From an uncultured Collinsella sp. (lineage in GTDB: Bacteria; Actinomycetota; Coriobacteriia; Coriobacteriales; Coriobacteriaceae): a stretch of DNA of 46,566 bases. Shown here one piece after another: positions 16,901 through 24,476 of this stretch. The stretch lies in assembly GCA_958353395.1 (NCBI GenBank), contig CATWSG010000015.1, positions 1 through 46,566 on the forward strand, written 5' to 3'. The notes below the pieces were generated by a model. That model saw only the letters and a program-made list of their open reading frames with translations, did not search any database and was not told the origin of the DNA. Both the position numbers and the translations under genes were made by a program. How positions within the stretch are numbered: the stretch's first letter is position 1; every line of letters starts with the position of its first letter.

Positions 16901-18355
16901 ATCCTCAACGGCTATTCCGAGGTTTTTGGCAAAACCCTCGAGGAACGAGCCGCAGCCCGCAGAGCACGCCTCGTTGACGACGATATCGGTCAGCACGCCG
17001 TGGTTGAGCCAGATGGCCTTCATATCCTGTCCGCCGATGTCGAGCACGAAGGTCGCATCGGGAACGCATGCGCACGCGGCGCGGGCGTGCGCGACCGTCT
17101 CGACCGTATGGTAGTCGGCGTGGAACGCGCGCGCGAAAAGCTCCTCGCCGTATCCCGTGGTGCCCACGGCATCGATCGCAAGCATGACTCCCGCTGTCTC
17201 CCAGCGGTTCTTCAAGCTGACAAGACCCTGTTGGGCGACGTCGAGCGGTCTGCCGTTATTAGACGCGTAGAACGAATCGACAAGCTCACCCGCCTCATCG
17301 ACCAGGGCGAACTTGGTCGTCGTGCTCCCCGAATCGATACCGAGCGCCACACGCACCGTCTCTCCGGGCGCATACGCATCCGGACCCTTTGCCGGCGTCT
17401 CTTTGCCATGGCGTGCCGTAAAATCCGCCTGCTCGGCAGGTGTGGCAAAAAAGGGCCGGGCAAGACGTCCCTCCCCGCTTGCGGGCGCGACCGTCTCGAG
17501 CTTATCCAGCCGGACAAAAGCGTCGGGAAGGTCGATCGGTTGGGACGATGCGAACATGTCGGTCAGCGACAGGGCGGCACCGCGCGCGACCATGATCTGC
17601 GGATCGCGCGGGACGATAACCTGATCGTCCGATAGATTCAGTTGTTCCCGGAACACGCGGACCAGTGTGGGGTTGTAGGCGAGCGTACCGCCCTCGAAGA
17701 TTACCGGCGGCTCGATGTCGATACCCTGGGCCAGACCGCCGATCGTTTGGCGGGCGACCGCGTGAAGCGCCGAAAGCGCCAGGTCGGTGGTAGGAATGCC
17801 CTCGTTGAGCAGCGGCTGGATATCGGTCTTTGCGTACACGCCGCAGCGGCCCGAGACCTCGTGGACGGTCGTTCCCCGGCTTGCGAGCTGCTCGAACTCG
17901 CCCGATTCGGTGCCGACCCCCATGAGCTTTGCCATCTCGTCGATAAATGCACCGGTACCGCCTGCGCACGAGCCGTTCATGCGCATGTCGGCAACCTCGA
18001 TGTCTCCCTTATCGTTGGTGCGGAAGAAGATCATCTTGGCGTCTTGGCCGCCCAGCTCGATGGCGCAGCGCGTCTGCGGATAGAACCTGCTGATCGCGAG
18101 CGCGTTGGCGACCACCTCCTGAACGTACGAGGCGCCCAGCGCGGTCGCGATATCGCGCGCACCCGAGCCGGTCACCGCAACGCGCAGCGACTCATGGGGA
18201 AAGCGCTCGGCGAGCTCGCCGAGCATGGCGCGCACGCTCGCTGTCTGACACGCCCCGTGGCGGCGATATCCCCACCACGCCTCGGTCATATCCTCGTGCA
18301 TCGCGTAAACTTTGGTCGTCGTCGACCCTACGTCCAGTCCTACTAGCAACGCCAT
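13916..18355 (-). CDS. two-headed acyl-CoA dehydratase activase (BadF/BcrA type, DUF2229, HgdB-like)
   Basis: A 1479-residue multidomain protein. ATPase domain 1 (residues ~3-265) carries GLDVGSTTTKVYAM, GGQDAKM and Cys130/Cys171. ATPase domain 2 (~337-595) carries GIDSGSTTTKFALVDEAG, DIGGQDMKAIW and Cys464/Cys503. The two-cysteine spacing (about 40) matches the residues that hold the [4Fe-4S] cluster in 2-hydroxyglutaryl-CoA dehydratase activase. A CRRCNNRCQ motif (~627-635) suggests a further metal site, followed by a DUF2229 region (GIPRVLEFWDTMPFW) and an HgdB-like C-terminal part. Such proteins are common in anaerobes but their reaction is not settled. No dehydratase subunits or CoA transferase lie nearby. 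CGGAG precedes the ATG. Confidence 0.9.
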   Translation of the reverse strand: MALLVGLDVGSTTTKVYAMHEDMTEAWWGYRRHGACQTASVRAMLGELAERFPHESLRVAVTGSGARDIATALGASYVQEVVANALAISRFYPQTRCAIELGGQDAKMIFFRTNDKGDIEVADMRMNGSCAGGTGAFIDEMAKLMGVGTESGEFEQLASRGTTVHEVSGRCGVYAKTDIQPLLNEGIPTTDLALSALHAVARQTIGGLAQGIDIEPPVIFEGGTLAYNPTLVRVFREQLNLSDDQVIVPRDPQIMVARGAALSLTDMFASSQPIDLPDAFVRLDKLETVAPASGEGRLARPFFATPAEQADFTARHGKETPAKGPDAYAPGETVRVALGIDSGSTTTKFALVDEAGELVDSFYASNNGRPLDVAQQGLVSLKNRWETAGVMLAIDAVGTTGYGEELFARAFHADYHTVETVAHARAACACVPDATFVLDIGGQDMKAIWLNHGVLTDIVVNEACSAGCGSFLEGFAKNLGIAVEDIATEAFSSKAPAVLGSRCTVFMNSSVVSEQRRGKGPGDIMAGLCRSIIENVFTKVIRVSNLNRLGDKVVVQGGTFRNDAVLRAFEQYLGKPVTRAPHPGLMGAIGIALLAREECRKGDAGTSFIGLDAVERFEHREFGGVTCRRCNNRCQRAVVAFGDGSLYVTGNRCPRGGAISWDELVREVPAAEELRPQGACEAQAPGTGRDRTAAAPNLFVDREKLLFESYPTVPVSGGRDVTIGIPRVLEFWDTMPFWSTFFSTLGFKVRVSGRSTKAMYERGLAHVTSDTVCFPAKLVHGHIRNLVDAGVDRIFMPIITTVPTENTASTSEWMCAVVKGYPYVMRNSDNPEERFGVPFDTPLFHWYDEGDRNRQLKAWCKETFDIDADLVAKATEQADRAQETFENQLQLRGRQVLENVHEDGGYAVVIASRPYHNDPLVNHGLPKLFSERGIPVLTPDAVPGVCNVDLSNSRIDIVNNYHARMLSCAVIVASTPELELVQMGSFGCGHDAYLTDEIARMMGEMGSKVPMMIKLDESDVAGPMGIRVRSFIESVNRRRAEERAEGARVHAVHPLDDPYKVKYTKRDRHDKIALVPNTSHAFCRLMTAAMRNQGVRAEALDIGREDAIRLGKRYVHNDICFPAQIVIGEALAALESGKYDPHDVAVVTGKYIGDCRLTHYMPLLRRALDDAGYDYVPVLTNDDVDAHNAHPGFKLGLGPSIQIAYGLPMIDALEAMLRRIRPYELEKGAADAAFDRALDEVIEGMERSGLRGQATGFKRALAIMDAVPYDRSNPHPTVLIVGEYLLNFHLGANHEIERYLEDNGLEVIEARMTDVIRKTYFYKHAQSREFHVDLSLPEKAWYATADNLFELAHDRCDRLGAASPLYEPPTRMPELVRASDKILHHTFDAGEGVLIPAEILEHAKRGCRNFVILQPFGCLPNHVVGRGLIHALKEQYPTAQFLPLDYDPDVSFANVENRLQMLIMNAKAQGCGEAHGETA

Positions 18356-18387
18356 AATGCTCCGTCTCTCGCATTTTTCCTGCTAGA

Positions 18388-18425
18388 GATATACCACTCT
18401 ACGTAATACAACAGACTGTTGTATT
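18388..18425 (-). promoter_or_regulatory. activase-tetR promoter with TetR-type operator
   Basis: AATACAACAG-A-CTGTTGTATT (18405-18425) is a perfect palindrome with 10-bp arms. On the minus strand an extended -10 (TGGTATATC; -10 hexamer at 18388-18393) follows it, so the palindrome covers the -35 region. The activase ATG is ~33 bp further. Binding by the co-encoded TetR is inferred. Confidence 0.7.
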
Positions 18426-18442
18426 TAAACTCCGTATAAAAA

Positions 18443-18470
18443 GCGGCTGCCGAAACGCTTCAGCAGCCGC
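18443..18470 (-). terminator. terminator of the DUF2798-type gene
   Basis: GCGGCTGC (18443-18450) pairs with GCAGCCGC (18463-18470). The minus strand continues TTTTTATA. It lies ~166 bp after the stop codon and insulates the activase promoter from read-through. Confidence 0.85.
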
Positions 18471-18636
18471 CGAATGCACCAACAGATTGTTCTGCGCGCT
18501 AGCACGTCGGGCAACGGAGCAGCACGGGCCCTCCGGTCATGCGCACCGCTCACGCCCGCGATGTCGCCGAGAGAGCTATCCACGCTTAGGGCTCCAACCA
18601 AGCAAGTCGCCCGCGCTCAGCAGATCCCTAAGCGAG

Positions 18637-19185
18637 CTACTCGCACTCAGGAGCCATAGCCTGCTCCAAGAGCTCGGCATGCTCCTCCTCGAAAACCGTC
18701 CCCACAGGGAAGGCGCGACGGAAGACGAAGTGGGAAATCGGACCGGCTACCAAAAGGTTCCACGGCAGCGCCATCACAAAATTATGCGGGATGTTGATCA
18801 TCCAGATCGCGGGCACGGAATACAGGTTCGTAAGGATGCCGCCGGGCATGTGCGTCAGACCCTCGCAGGCACCGTACAGCGACATGATGATGACCATGGG
18901 AACGACCATGCAGGAGCTGACGGCGAGCGTCATGGCAAGTGGCGAGCTCTTGCCCGGCGTGACCAGGAATTTAAAAGCGAAACCCTTGGCAAGGGGGCTG
19001 GCAACAAACCAGTCGCAGCACATGGCAAAAATGTAGGCAACGGGGAAGCCGAGCCACGCGGCGGCAACAACCTCGCCGTTGATGGCCCCATGCTGCAGGG
19101 CAACGTTGTAGATGCTCATCCAGAGCACCATGCAAAAGCACATGATAAAGGTGAACAGCAGGCTCTCTCGTTTGTTGATAGGCAT
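18637..19185 (-). CDS. DUF2798-like integral membrane protein
   Basis: A 182-residue membrane protein with about four hydrophobic helices arranged as two similar halves. Both halves start with a short polar lead into a long helix (KRESLLFTFIMCFCMVLWMS; then GKSSPLAMTLAVSSCMVVPM). The pattern resembles DUF2798 family proteins, whose function is unknown. The start at 19185 (MPINKRESLLF) is chosen for the AAAGGA upstream; the longer in-frame start at 19245 would run through a terminator hairpin. The gene has its own terminator on each side, so it is probably monocistronic. No functional partner is evident. Confidence 0.75.
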   Translation of the reverse strand: MPINKRESLLFTFIMCFCMVLWMSIYNVALQHGAINGEVVAAAWLGFPVAYIFAMCCDWFVASPLAKGFAFKFLVTPGKSSPLAMTLAVSSCMVVPMVIIMSLYGACEGLTHMPGGILTNLYSVPAIWMINIPHNFVMALPWNLLVAGPISHFVFRRAFPVGTVFEEEHAELLEQAMAPECE

Positions 19186-19233
19186 AAAGGACAAAATCCT
19201 TTCTGTGTTACGCCGCGGCACCACGCAACAAAA

Positions 19234-19280
19234 ACGGGCGGGCAAGATGGAGCTGTTGGGACTTCATCTCGCCCGCCCGT
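19234..19280 (-). terminator. strong hairpin just before the DUF2798-type gene
   Basis: ACGGGCGGGC (19234-19243) pairs perfectly with GCCCGCCCGT (19271-19280), with further pairing of AAGATG/CATCT inside. The minus strand continues TTTTTGTTG. It is 222 bp after the exporter stop and 49 bp before the next ATG, so it is either a distant thrE terminator or a leader attenuator. Confidence 0.8.
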
Positions 19281-19397
19281 GGTACGTGCGTCTGCGACTA
19301 CTTATGTGGTGGAACTACCCTAACACGAACGGCGCGCGCTTCGTAAGCGTTGAGTTTATGGAGATGCAGGGCACCAATAATCCCCCCGACCCCATAA

Positions 19398-19462
19398 GTT
19401 GCGGTGGAATACGGACTGTTTTGACCCTTTAAGCAGCAATTCAGTCCCTATTTCACCGCAAC
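19398..19462. repeat. 21-bp-arm palindromic element
   Basis: Arm 19398-19418 (GTTGCGGTG, then GAATACGGACTG) pairs with 19442-19462 at 19 of 21 positions, with a 23-nt spacer. It lies directly downstream of the second palindrome (19471-19499) after thrE. No T tract or coding potential is seen; a REP- or MITE-like remnant is plausible. Confidence 0.6.
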
Positions 19463-19470
19463 TCATTGGG

Positions 19471-19499
19471 GGTGCAAAGTAACCTGTCCCCCTTGCACC
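19471..19499 (-). repeat. GGGACAGGTT-loop palindrome at thrE stop
   Basis: GGTGCAA (19471-19477) pairs with TTGCACC (19493-19499), and the minus-strand loop reads GGGGGACAGGTTACT. The palindrome begins 2 bases after the thrE stop. Its loop matches that of the rph-end palindrome at 27217-27253, although the stems differ. Confidence 0.6.
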
Positions 19500-19501
19500 A
19501 A

Positions 19502-21070
19502 TTAGCTGGTGTGGCGCCAGCGAGGGTCGGTGAGCGTACGCGCCACACCCAGGCCAACGGGCAAAAACGCCACGATGAGCACTGCGCGCACAAACCAGCC
19601 GAGCATATTGACTGTGTCGAAGGTGCACATGTAATACATCGAGCGATACAGATACAAACCCGGCACCATAATGACAATCGAAGGCACCGTGAGAGCGATA
19701 CGCGGGTAGGTGAGCTTGACTTCGGCCAAGCTTGCCAGCAGACCCGATACCAGCGCGCCGATAAACGCTGCTGCCTCGGGAGGCATTCCCGTGCTGAGGC
19801 CCAGGAAGGGAATCATCGTCGGCGCATCGACAAGGGTCAGACGCAGGGTATTGGACACGGCGCCGATCAGCCCAGCTGCCGCGGCCATCTTTACCGGGCT
19901 GTTGAACATCACCGAGAAGCCGAATACGCCAACGAAGCTCATCACCACGCGCAGGAGCGTAAGAGCAAGCGGCGAAAGGCCGAGCGGCGCAAAGTCGTCC
20001 GGCGCCAGGCCAACACACTCGGCAACCATCCAACCTACGAGCGTCGCCATCACAATAATCGATACGGCATATGACAGGCGCTCGATACCACTTCGCATGT
20101 CGAGCTTAGCGATGTCGAGGCCTGCCGTAATGAGCGGAAAGCCGGGAATCACAAAGAGCATGGCGCCGATATAGCCTTCTTGGTGCGACATTGCCCCCGG
20201 TACGACCTGGCCAAGGCCGAGCAATGCCAGCAGATACGAAACGCAAGCGAGCGCAACGCCGGTCGTCAGCGCGCTGAACTGACCAAGGCCTTGCTTGAGA
20301 ATATGGGAGCGGGCAAAGTTGCCGACACCCGCGCCCACAAACGCGCAGGCCATCTCGATAGGGCCGCCGCCGAGCAAAAAGACGAAGGCGCCGCAAGCAC
20401 AAGCTGCCGCAAGGCCCTGTTGCCAGGGAGAGTAATCGGGTTTTGAACTCTCAACGGTCTTGAGCATCTCGTGGTATTCGTGCACGGTAAACCGGCGCCC
20501 ATACGTCTCGATTTCCTTTAAGAAGCTCTCCATCATCCAAATGCGATGGGTATTGACTCCCGTTGTGGGCAGGCTGACAACCTCGTTAAAGCAGTGGCCA
20601 TCTTCGATGCAGGTGCACTCAAACGACAGAAGACTTAAGTCAACGTGGATGGTGACACCGAGTACGGCGGCAACACGATTCATGGTATCGCGCACGCGCC
20701 AGGCACCCGTTCCGCTTGCCAGCATAAGCATGCCGGTGCGGCAGATGATGGATGATTTATCGGTGAGCGGCGCATCGACGGCAAGCTCATCGCCTGCCGT
20801 CACGATCTGGTGCCAGTCAGTTTTCATATGGAGCGCGCCGGCACGAACGCCGTGGTGCATGGGGGCTCTCGAAAGCAGCGAGTCAAGGCGCGAAGGCTGT
20901 GGGGGCTCCGTTGATTCGTCCTCAACCTCATCAGTCTCTTCATCGACCAGATCAAAGGAATCAAGCGGCGCTGGCTCGCGACGGTCGATCAGCTCCTCGT
21001 CCTCATCATCAAAGTAATTGAACTGATCGAGCATGTCCTCTTCGATTGAACGCTCGCTCGCGTCGTCCAT
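19502..21070 (-). CDS. threonine/serine exporter family protein (ThrE-like)
   Basis: A 522-residue membrane protein. The first ~90 residues are acidic and low-complexity (DDASERSIEEDMLDQFNYFD). A cytoplasmic ThrE domain follows with the signature LASGTGAWRVRDTMNRVAAV, and then about ten hydrophobic helices covering the DUF1212 (ThrE) and DUF3815 (ThrE_2) parts in one chain, as in Corynebacterium ThrE. The family exports threonine and serine using the proton gradient; the substrate here is inferred. The Shine-Dalgarno AAGGGAG lies before the ATG. It is monocistronic, flanked by palindromic elements downstream and a 429-bp intergenic region upstream. Confidence 0.88.
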   Translation of the reverse strand: MDDASERSIEEDMLDQFNYFDDEDEELIDRREPAPLDSFDLVDEETDEVEDESTEPPQPSRLDSLLSRAPMHHGVRAGALHMKTDWHQIVTAGDELAVDAPLTDKSSIICRTGMLMLASGTGAWRVRDTMNRVAAVLGVTIHVDLSLLSFECTCIEDGHCFNEVVSLPTTGVNTHRIWMMESFLKEIETYGRRFTVHEYHEMLKTVESSKPDYSPWQQGLAAACACGAFVFLLGGGPIEMACAFVGAGVGNFARSHILKQGLGQFSALTTGVALACVSYLLALLGLGQVVPGAMSHQEGYIGAMLFVIPGFPLITAGLDIAKLDMRSGIERLSYAVSIIVMATLVGWMVAECVGLAPDDFAPLGLSPLALTLLRVVMSFVGVFGFSVMFNSPVKMAAAAGLIGAVSNTLRLTLVDAPTMIPFLGLSTGMPPEAAAFIGALVSGLLASLAEVKLTYPRIALTVPSIVIMVPGLYLYRSMYYMCTFDTVNMLGWFVRAVLIVAFLPVGLGVARTLTDPRWRHTS

Positions 21071-21292
21071 ATAGACGCTCCCTTCCTACCGACTAACCCC
21101 CATCCTAGGCAGCAACGGCTAAAGGAAACATAAAAGAGACGGCTGTCATGCGAGCCATGTGCGCAATATCCGTTGGGTAGTCGTTTAAGAACGTCCCCAA
21201 TGACTACATCGATGTTCTAAGTGTCAACCAAGTCAACGCCGCAGGTAGAGGACGGACAGCGAGCGACGTCCAGGGCGAACAAGTTGGCATGA
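21071..21292. other. intergenic region upstream of the exporter, no gene seen
   Basis: These 222 bases contain no ORF with a ribosome site and no clear hairpin. The exporter promoter must lie here, but I could not pick a convincing -35/-10 pair. Confidence 0.5.
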
Positions 21293-21333
21293 AAAAGGCA
21301 AGGCATAGACCTTCTGGTCATGCCTTGCCTTTT
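21293..21333 (-). terminator. lysS terminator
   Basis: AAAAGGCAAGGCAT (21293-21306) pairs perfectly with ATGCCTTGCCTTTT (21320-21333), with GACC/GGTC extending the stem. Both strands carry A/T tracts, and the minus strand ends in five T, so it terminates lysS about 170 bp past its stop. Confidence 0.85.
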
Positions 21334-21496
21334 GAATGACAAATTGTCGCCCTGGGCGGCGCGCAGCGTCAACTGGTTACGCGGGTTGGTAAACCCGCGT
21401 AACCACCTAGGTCGCGCCCTTGAAGTTGAACGTCAGATTGTCCAAATGCGGCCCGCGCAGCGTCGAGCCGTTACGCGGTTCGTAGAACCGCGTAAC
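21331..21496. repeat. 94-bp diverged tandem duplication carrying GTTACGCGG hairpins
   Basis: Two units, from ~21331 and ~21425, share GAA.G.CA.ATTGTC, CGCGCAGCGTC and a terminal hairpin, all at a constant 94-bp offset. The hairpins are GGTTACGCGGGTT/AACCCGCGTAACC (21375-21404) and GTTACGCGGTT/AACCGCGTAAC (21470-21496). The second hairpin lies 3 bases after the lysS stop. A third copy is at 25986-26013. Confidence 0.7.
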
Positions 21497-21499
21497 AAG

Positions 21500-23464
21500 T
21501 TAGTACATCTTTGCGCCGGCGGGGATGGAGGCGTCGAGCTGGATCAGGTTGAGGCGCTCCTCACCATCCTCCTCGTGGATGGCACTGATGAGCATGCCGC
21601 AGCTGGGGATGCCCATCATCTTGCGCGGAGGCAGGTTGGTGATGGCGAGCAAGGTCTTGCCGACCAGGTCCTCGGGCTCGTAATAAGCGTGAATACCGGA
21701 GAGGATGGTGCGGTCGGTACCGGTACCGTCGTCGAGCGTAAAGTTCAGCAGCTTCTTGGACTTCTTGACGGCCTCGCATGCCTTGACCTTCACAGCGCGG
21801 AAATCGCTCTTGGAGAAGGTATCAAAGTCGACGAACTCCTCAAACAGCGGCTCAACGGCGATCTTGGAGTAATCGAGCGTGGGCTTAAGCGACTTAACGA
21901 ATGGGCTCGCGGCGTTGCCGGCCTCGGCAGCCTTGGCGGCAGCGGCACCGGACTGGAAACCCTTCTCGGGCTTCATGTGCGGGAATAGCAGCACGTCGCG
22001 GATAGAAGCCTGGTTGGTAAGCAGCATGACCACGCGGTCGATACCAATGCCAATACCGCCCGCGGGAGGCATACCGTACTCGAGGGCGCGCACGTAGTCC
22101 TCGTCATACTCCATGGCCTCATCGTCGCCGCCGGCCTTCTCGGCCATCTGGGCGGCAAAGCGCTCGGCCTGGTCGACCGGGTCGTTGAGCTCGGAGAACG
22201 CGTTGGCGTACTCGTGGCCGGCAATAACCAGCTCAAAGCGGTGCGTCAGGCGCGGGTCGTCCTCAAAACGCTTGGCAAGCGGGCTGACCTCGATGGGGTA
22301 ATCGCACACGAAGGTCGGGTTGACGATGGTGTCCTCGCCCAGCTCATCGTAGATCTCGGCGATAATCTTGCCGGCGGTCCACTCGGGCTTAATCTCCAGG
22401 CCCTTCTCGCGCGCGGCGGAAGCAAGCTCCTCGACCGGCGTGTCGATGGTGACCTGCTTGCCGAGCACATCGGAGACGATGTCGGTCATGGGACGGCTGG
22501 CCCACTCACCAGAAAGGTCGATGGTCTGGCCCTGGTACTCGATGACCTCGGGGTTGCCGATGGCCTTGTTAGCCGCCTTAATGACGCCCTGGGCGAGCGC
22601 CTTCATGCCCTCGAGGTCGGAGAAGGCACGGTAGGCCTCCATCGTGGTGAACTCGGGGTTGTGGGTGAGGTCCATGCCCTCGTTACGGAAGATGCGGCCG
22701 ATCTCGAACACGCGCTCAAAACCACCGACGATGCAGCGCTTGAGGTGCAGCTCGGTGGCAATACGCAGGTAGCACTCCTGATCGAGCGCGTTGAAGTGGG
22801 TAATGAACGGCTTGGCCGTGGCACCACCCTGGATGGTCTGCAAGATGGGGGTCTCGACCTCCATGTAGCCGTCGGACTCCATAAAGCGACGGAAGGTAGA
22901 GAGAATCTGCGAACGCTTACGGAAGGTCTCGCGAACGTCGTCGTTGGCGATCAGGTCGACATAGCGCTGGCGATAGCGGGTCTCCTTGTCGGAAAGACCG
23001 TGGAACTTCTCGGGCAGCGGACGAACGGCCTTGGAAAGCAGGGTCGCGCTCTTAGGGGCAACGGAAAGCTGGCCGCGCTGGGTGCGCACAACCACGCCGG
23101 TCACGCCCAGGATGTCGCCCAGGTCGAGGGCCTTGAGCGTATTCCAGGCGGCCTCGTCCATGTCGTTGATGCGGCAGAACAGCTGAATCTCGGCAGTCGC
23201 ATCGCGCACGACGATGAACATGATCTTGCCCTGACCGCGCTTGGCGACCACGCGGCCGGCGATCTTCACGACGTCCTCGGTGTCCTCGCCATCGGCAAGC
23301 TCGGCGTACTTAGCCTCGATATCGGCGACGTAGTCCTCAAGCTCAGAGTGCTCGGGATAGGGGTTCTGGCCCGCCTCGAACAGGGCGGCGCGCTTGGCCA
23401 GGCGGGTGGCGCGCTCGTCGTTGAGCGTCGATGCCTGATCGGCGGCGTTCTGGTTCTCTGCCAT
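21500..23464 (-). CDS. lysS: lysyl-tRNA synthetase with C-terminal tRNA-binding domain
   Basis: A 654-residue class II synthetase. An N-terminal OB-fold anticodon-binding domain (VVKIAGRVVAKRGQGKIMF) is followed by the catalytic core with motif 2 (FRNEGMDLTHNPEFTTMEAY) and motif 3 (GGIGIGIDRVVMLLT). The normal LysRS end is near residue 500 (LFPHMKPE). About 153 extra residues follow: an Ala-rich linker, then a tRNA-binding OB domain (from FSKSDFRAVKVKACEAV to GIPSCGMLISA) like that at the C terminus of MetRS and in Arc1p/EMAPII. The chain is continuous in frame with no internal stop, so this is a fusion. It lies downstream of greA, with its own terminator. Confidence 0.95.
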   Translation of the reverse strand: MAENQNAADQASTLNDERATRLAKRAALFEAGQNPYPEHSELEDYVADIEAKYAELADGEDTEDVVKIAGRVVAKRGQGKIMFIVVRDATAEIQLFCRINDMDEAAWNTLKALDLGDILGVTGVVVRTQRGQLSVAPKSATLLSKAVRPLPEKFHGLSDKETRYRQRYVDLIANDDVRETFRKRSQILSTFRRFMESDGYMEVETPILQTIQGGATAKPFITHFNALDQECYLRIATELHLKRCIVGGFERVFEIGRIFRNEGMDLTHNPEFTTMEAYRAFSDLEGMKALAQGVIKAANKAIGNPEVIEYQGQTIDLSGEWASRPMTDIVSDVLGKQVTIDTPVEELASAAREKGLEIKPEWTAGKIIAEIYDELGEDTIVNPTFVCDYPIEVSPLAKRFEDDPRLTHRFELVIAGHEYANAFSELNDPVDQAERFAAQMAEKAGGDDEAMEYDEDYVRALEYGMPPAGGIGIGIDRVVMLLTNQASIRDVLLFPHMKPEKGFQSGAAAAKAAEAGNAASPFVKSLKPTLDYSKIAVEPLFEEFVDFDTFSKSDFRAVKVKACEAVKKSKKLLNFTLDDGTGTDRTILSGIHAYYEPEDLVGKTLLAITNLPPRKMMGIPSCGMLISAIHEEDGEERLNLIQLDASIPAGAKMY

Positions 23465-23486
23465 AAGTTAGCTCCTCAAACTAAAA

Positions 23487-23515
23487 CGCTCCCCAGGATT
23501 CGGTCCCAGGGAGCG
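23487..23515 (-). terminator. greA terminator
   Basis: CGCTCCC (23487-23493) pairs with GGGAGCG (23509-23515). The minus strand continues TTTTAG. It lies between greA and lysS, 22 bp before the lysS ATG, so it may also set lysS read-through. Confidence 0.8.
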
Positions 23516-23543
23516 AAAACATACCTTTACGCGGGACCGTGGT

Positions 23544-24014
23544 CTAGCGTGCGATCTTGGCGATGGTGTAGACGCGAGTCTTGCCGGAAGGCGTAACGAC
23601 CTCGACGGAATCACCCTCGCCGTGACCGATGATGGCGTGACCGACCGGAGACTCGTTGGAGATCTTGTGCTCGAGCGAGTTGGTCTCGGTGGTACCAACG
23701 AGCGTGACTTCCATGACCTCGCCGTTGGGATCAATCAGCGAAACGGTGGAACCGATGGAGACGGTCAGATCGCCCGTGGTGGCAGCAACCTGAGCGTTGG
23801 CAAGAATGGCCTGGATCTCGGCGATACGAGCGGCGTTCTGGGCCTGTTTGTCCTTAGCGGCGTCGTACTCGGAGTTCTCCGAAAGGTCGCCGAACGCGCG
23901 GGCTTCCTTGATGTCCTCGACGATCTCCTTGGCGTAATCGCCCTCACGCCAGGCGAGCTCCTCGACGAGCTTCTGGCGGCCCTCAGCGGTCAGTACGATC
24001 TGGCTTGCGTCCAT
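23544..24014 (-). CDS. greA: transcription elongation factor GreA
   Basis: A 156-residue factor that binds the RNA polymerase secondary channel and stimulates cleavage of backtracked transcripts. The N-terminal coiled coil carries the acidic tip region (EARAFGDLSENSEYDAAKDK) with the conserved Asp and Glu; the C-terminal globular domain contains ESPVGHAIIGHGEGDSVEV. The start at 24014 (MDASQIVLTAEG) has GGGGAG 9 nt upstream; a longer in-frame start at 24044 has no ribosome site. Length is typical for GreA. Confidence 0.96.
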   Translation of the reverse strand: MDASQIVLTAEGRQKLVEELAWREGDYAKEIVEDIKEARAFGDLSENSEYDAAKDKQAQNAARIAEIQAILANAQVAATTGDLTVSIGSTVSLIDPNGEVMEVTLVGTTETNSLEHKISNESPVGHAIIGHGEGDSVEVVTPSGKTRVYTIAKIAR

Positions 24015-24067
24015 ACGGATATCTCCCCAACTCTGATCAAACAATCAACTGTCAACAAAACGAAAAA

Positions 24068-24095
24068 GACCGGCTAGCCTGCGGGCAAGCCGGTC
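24068..24095 (-). terminator. tatA terminator
   Basis: GACCGGCT (24068-24075) pairs with AGCCGGTC (24088-24095). The minus strand continues TTTTTCGTTTTG, a strong U tract. It separates tatA from greA. Confidence 0.88.
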
Positions 24096-24120
24096 AGGTG
24101 CTCACCCCAAAGGGATGGGA

Positions 24121-24396
24121 CTACTCTGCGTCCGCGTCGCTGTCCTCTGCCTGCTTCTTCTTGGCAGCAGCGAGCTTGGCCTCGAGCTCAGCGATCTCCT
24201 TGTCCTCCTCGGACTGCTCGACCACGACCTCCTCGGCCTGCTTGGTCTCGGCCTTATCGTCGCCCTCCATACCCTCGCGGATATTCTTGACGGTAGAGCC
24301 GAGGGACTTGCCGAGCTTCGGCAGGTTCTTGGGCCCGAAGATAATCAGGACAACGACGAGAATAATGATGAGCTCAGGAGCCCTCAGTCCAAACAT
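24121..24396 (-). CDS. tatA: twin-arginine translocase subunit TatA
   Basis: A 91-residue Sec-independent translocase component. A single N-terminal membrane helix (APELIIILVVVLIIFGPKNL) with the FGPKNLPKLGKSLG hinge is followed by an amphipathic helix and an acidic, Lys/Glu-rich tail. The start at 24396 has GGAGG 5 nt upstream; the longer open frame to 24579 runs through tRNA-Pro and is not real. No tatC lies nearby. A short TatA/E and TatB cannot be fully separated by eye; the length and the LIIILVVVLIIFGPK segment favour TatA. Confidence 0.92.
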   Translation of the reverse strand: MFGLRAPELIIILVVVLIIFGPKNLPKLGKSLGSTVKNIREGMEGDDKAETKQAEEVVVEQSEEDKEIAELEAKLAAAKKKQAEDSDADAE

Positions 24397-24435
24397 GTAG
24401 ACCTCCACAATACAGCGAGACAAGCTCGAATGAGT

Positions 24436-24456
24436 ATACCGCGGGTATCGCGGTAT
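24436..24456. repeat. 8-bp palindrome upstream of tatA
   Basis: ATACCGCG (24436-24443) pairs with CGCGGTAT (24449-24456) around GGTAT. It lies 40 bp upstream of the tatA start, in the expected promoter region, and could be an operator or a leader stem. Confidence 0.45.
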
Positions 24457-24476
24457 CACAACACTAGCTAAAAAAA

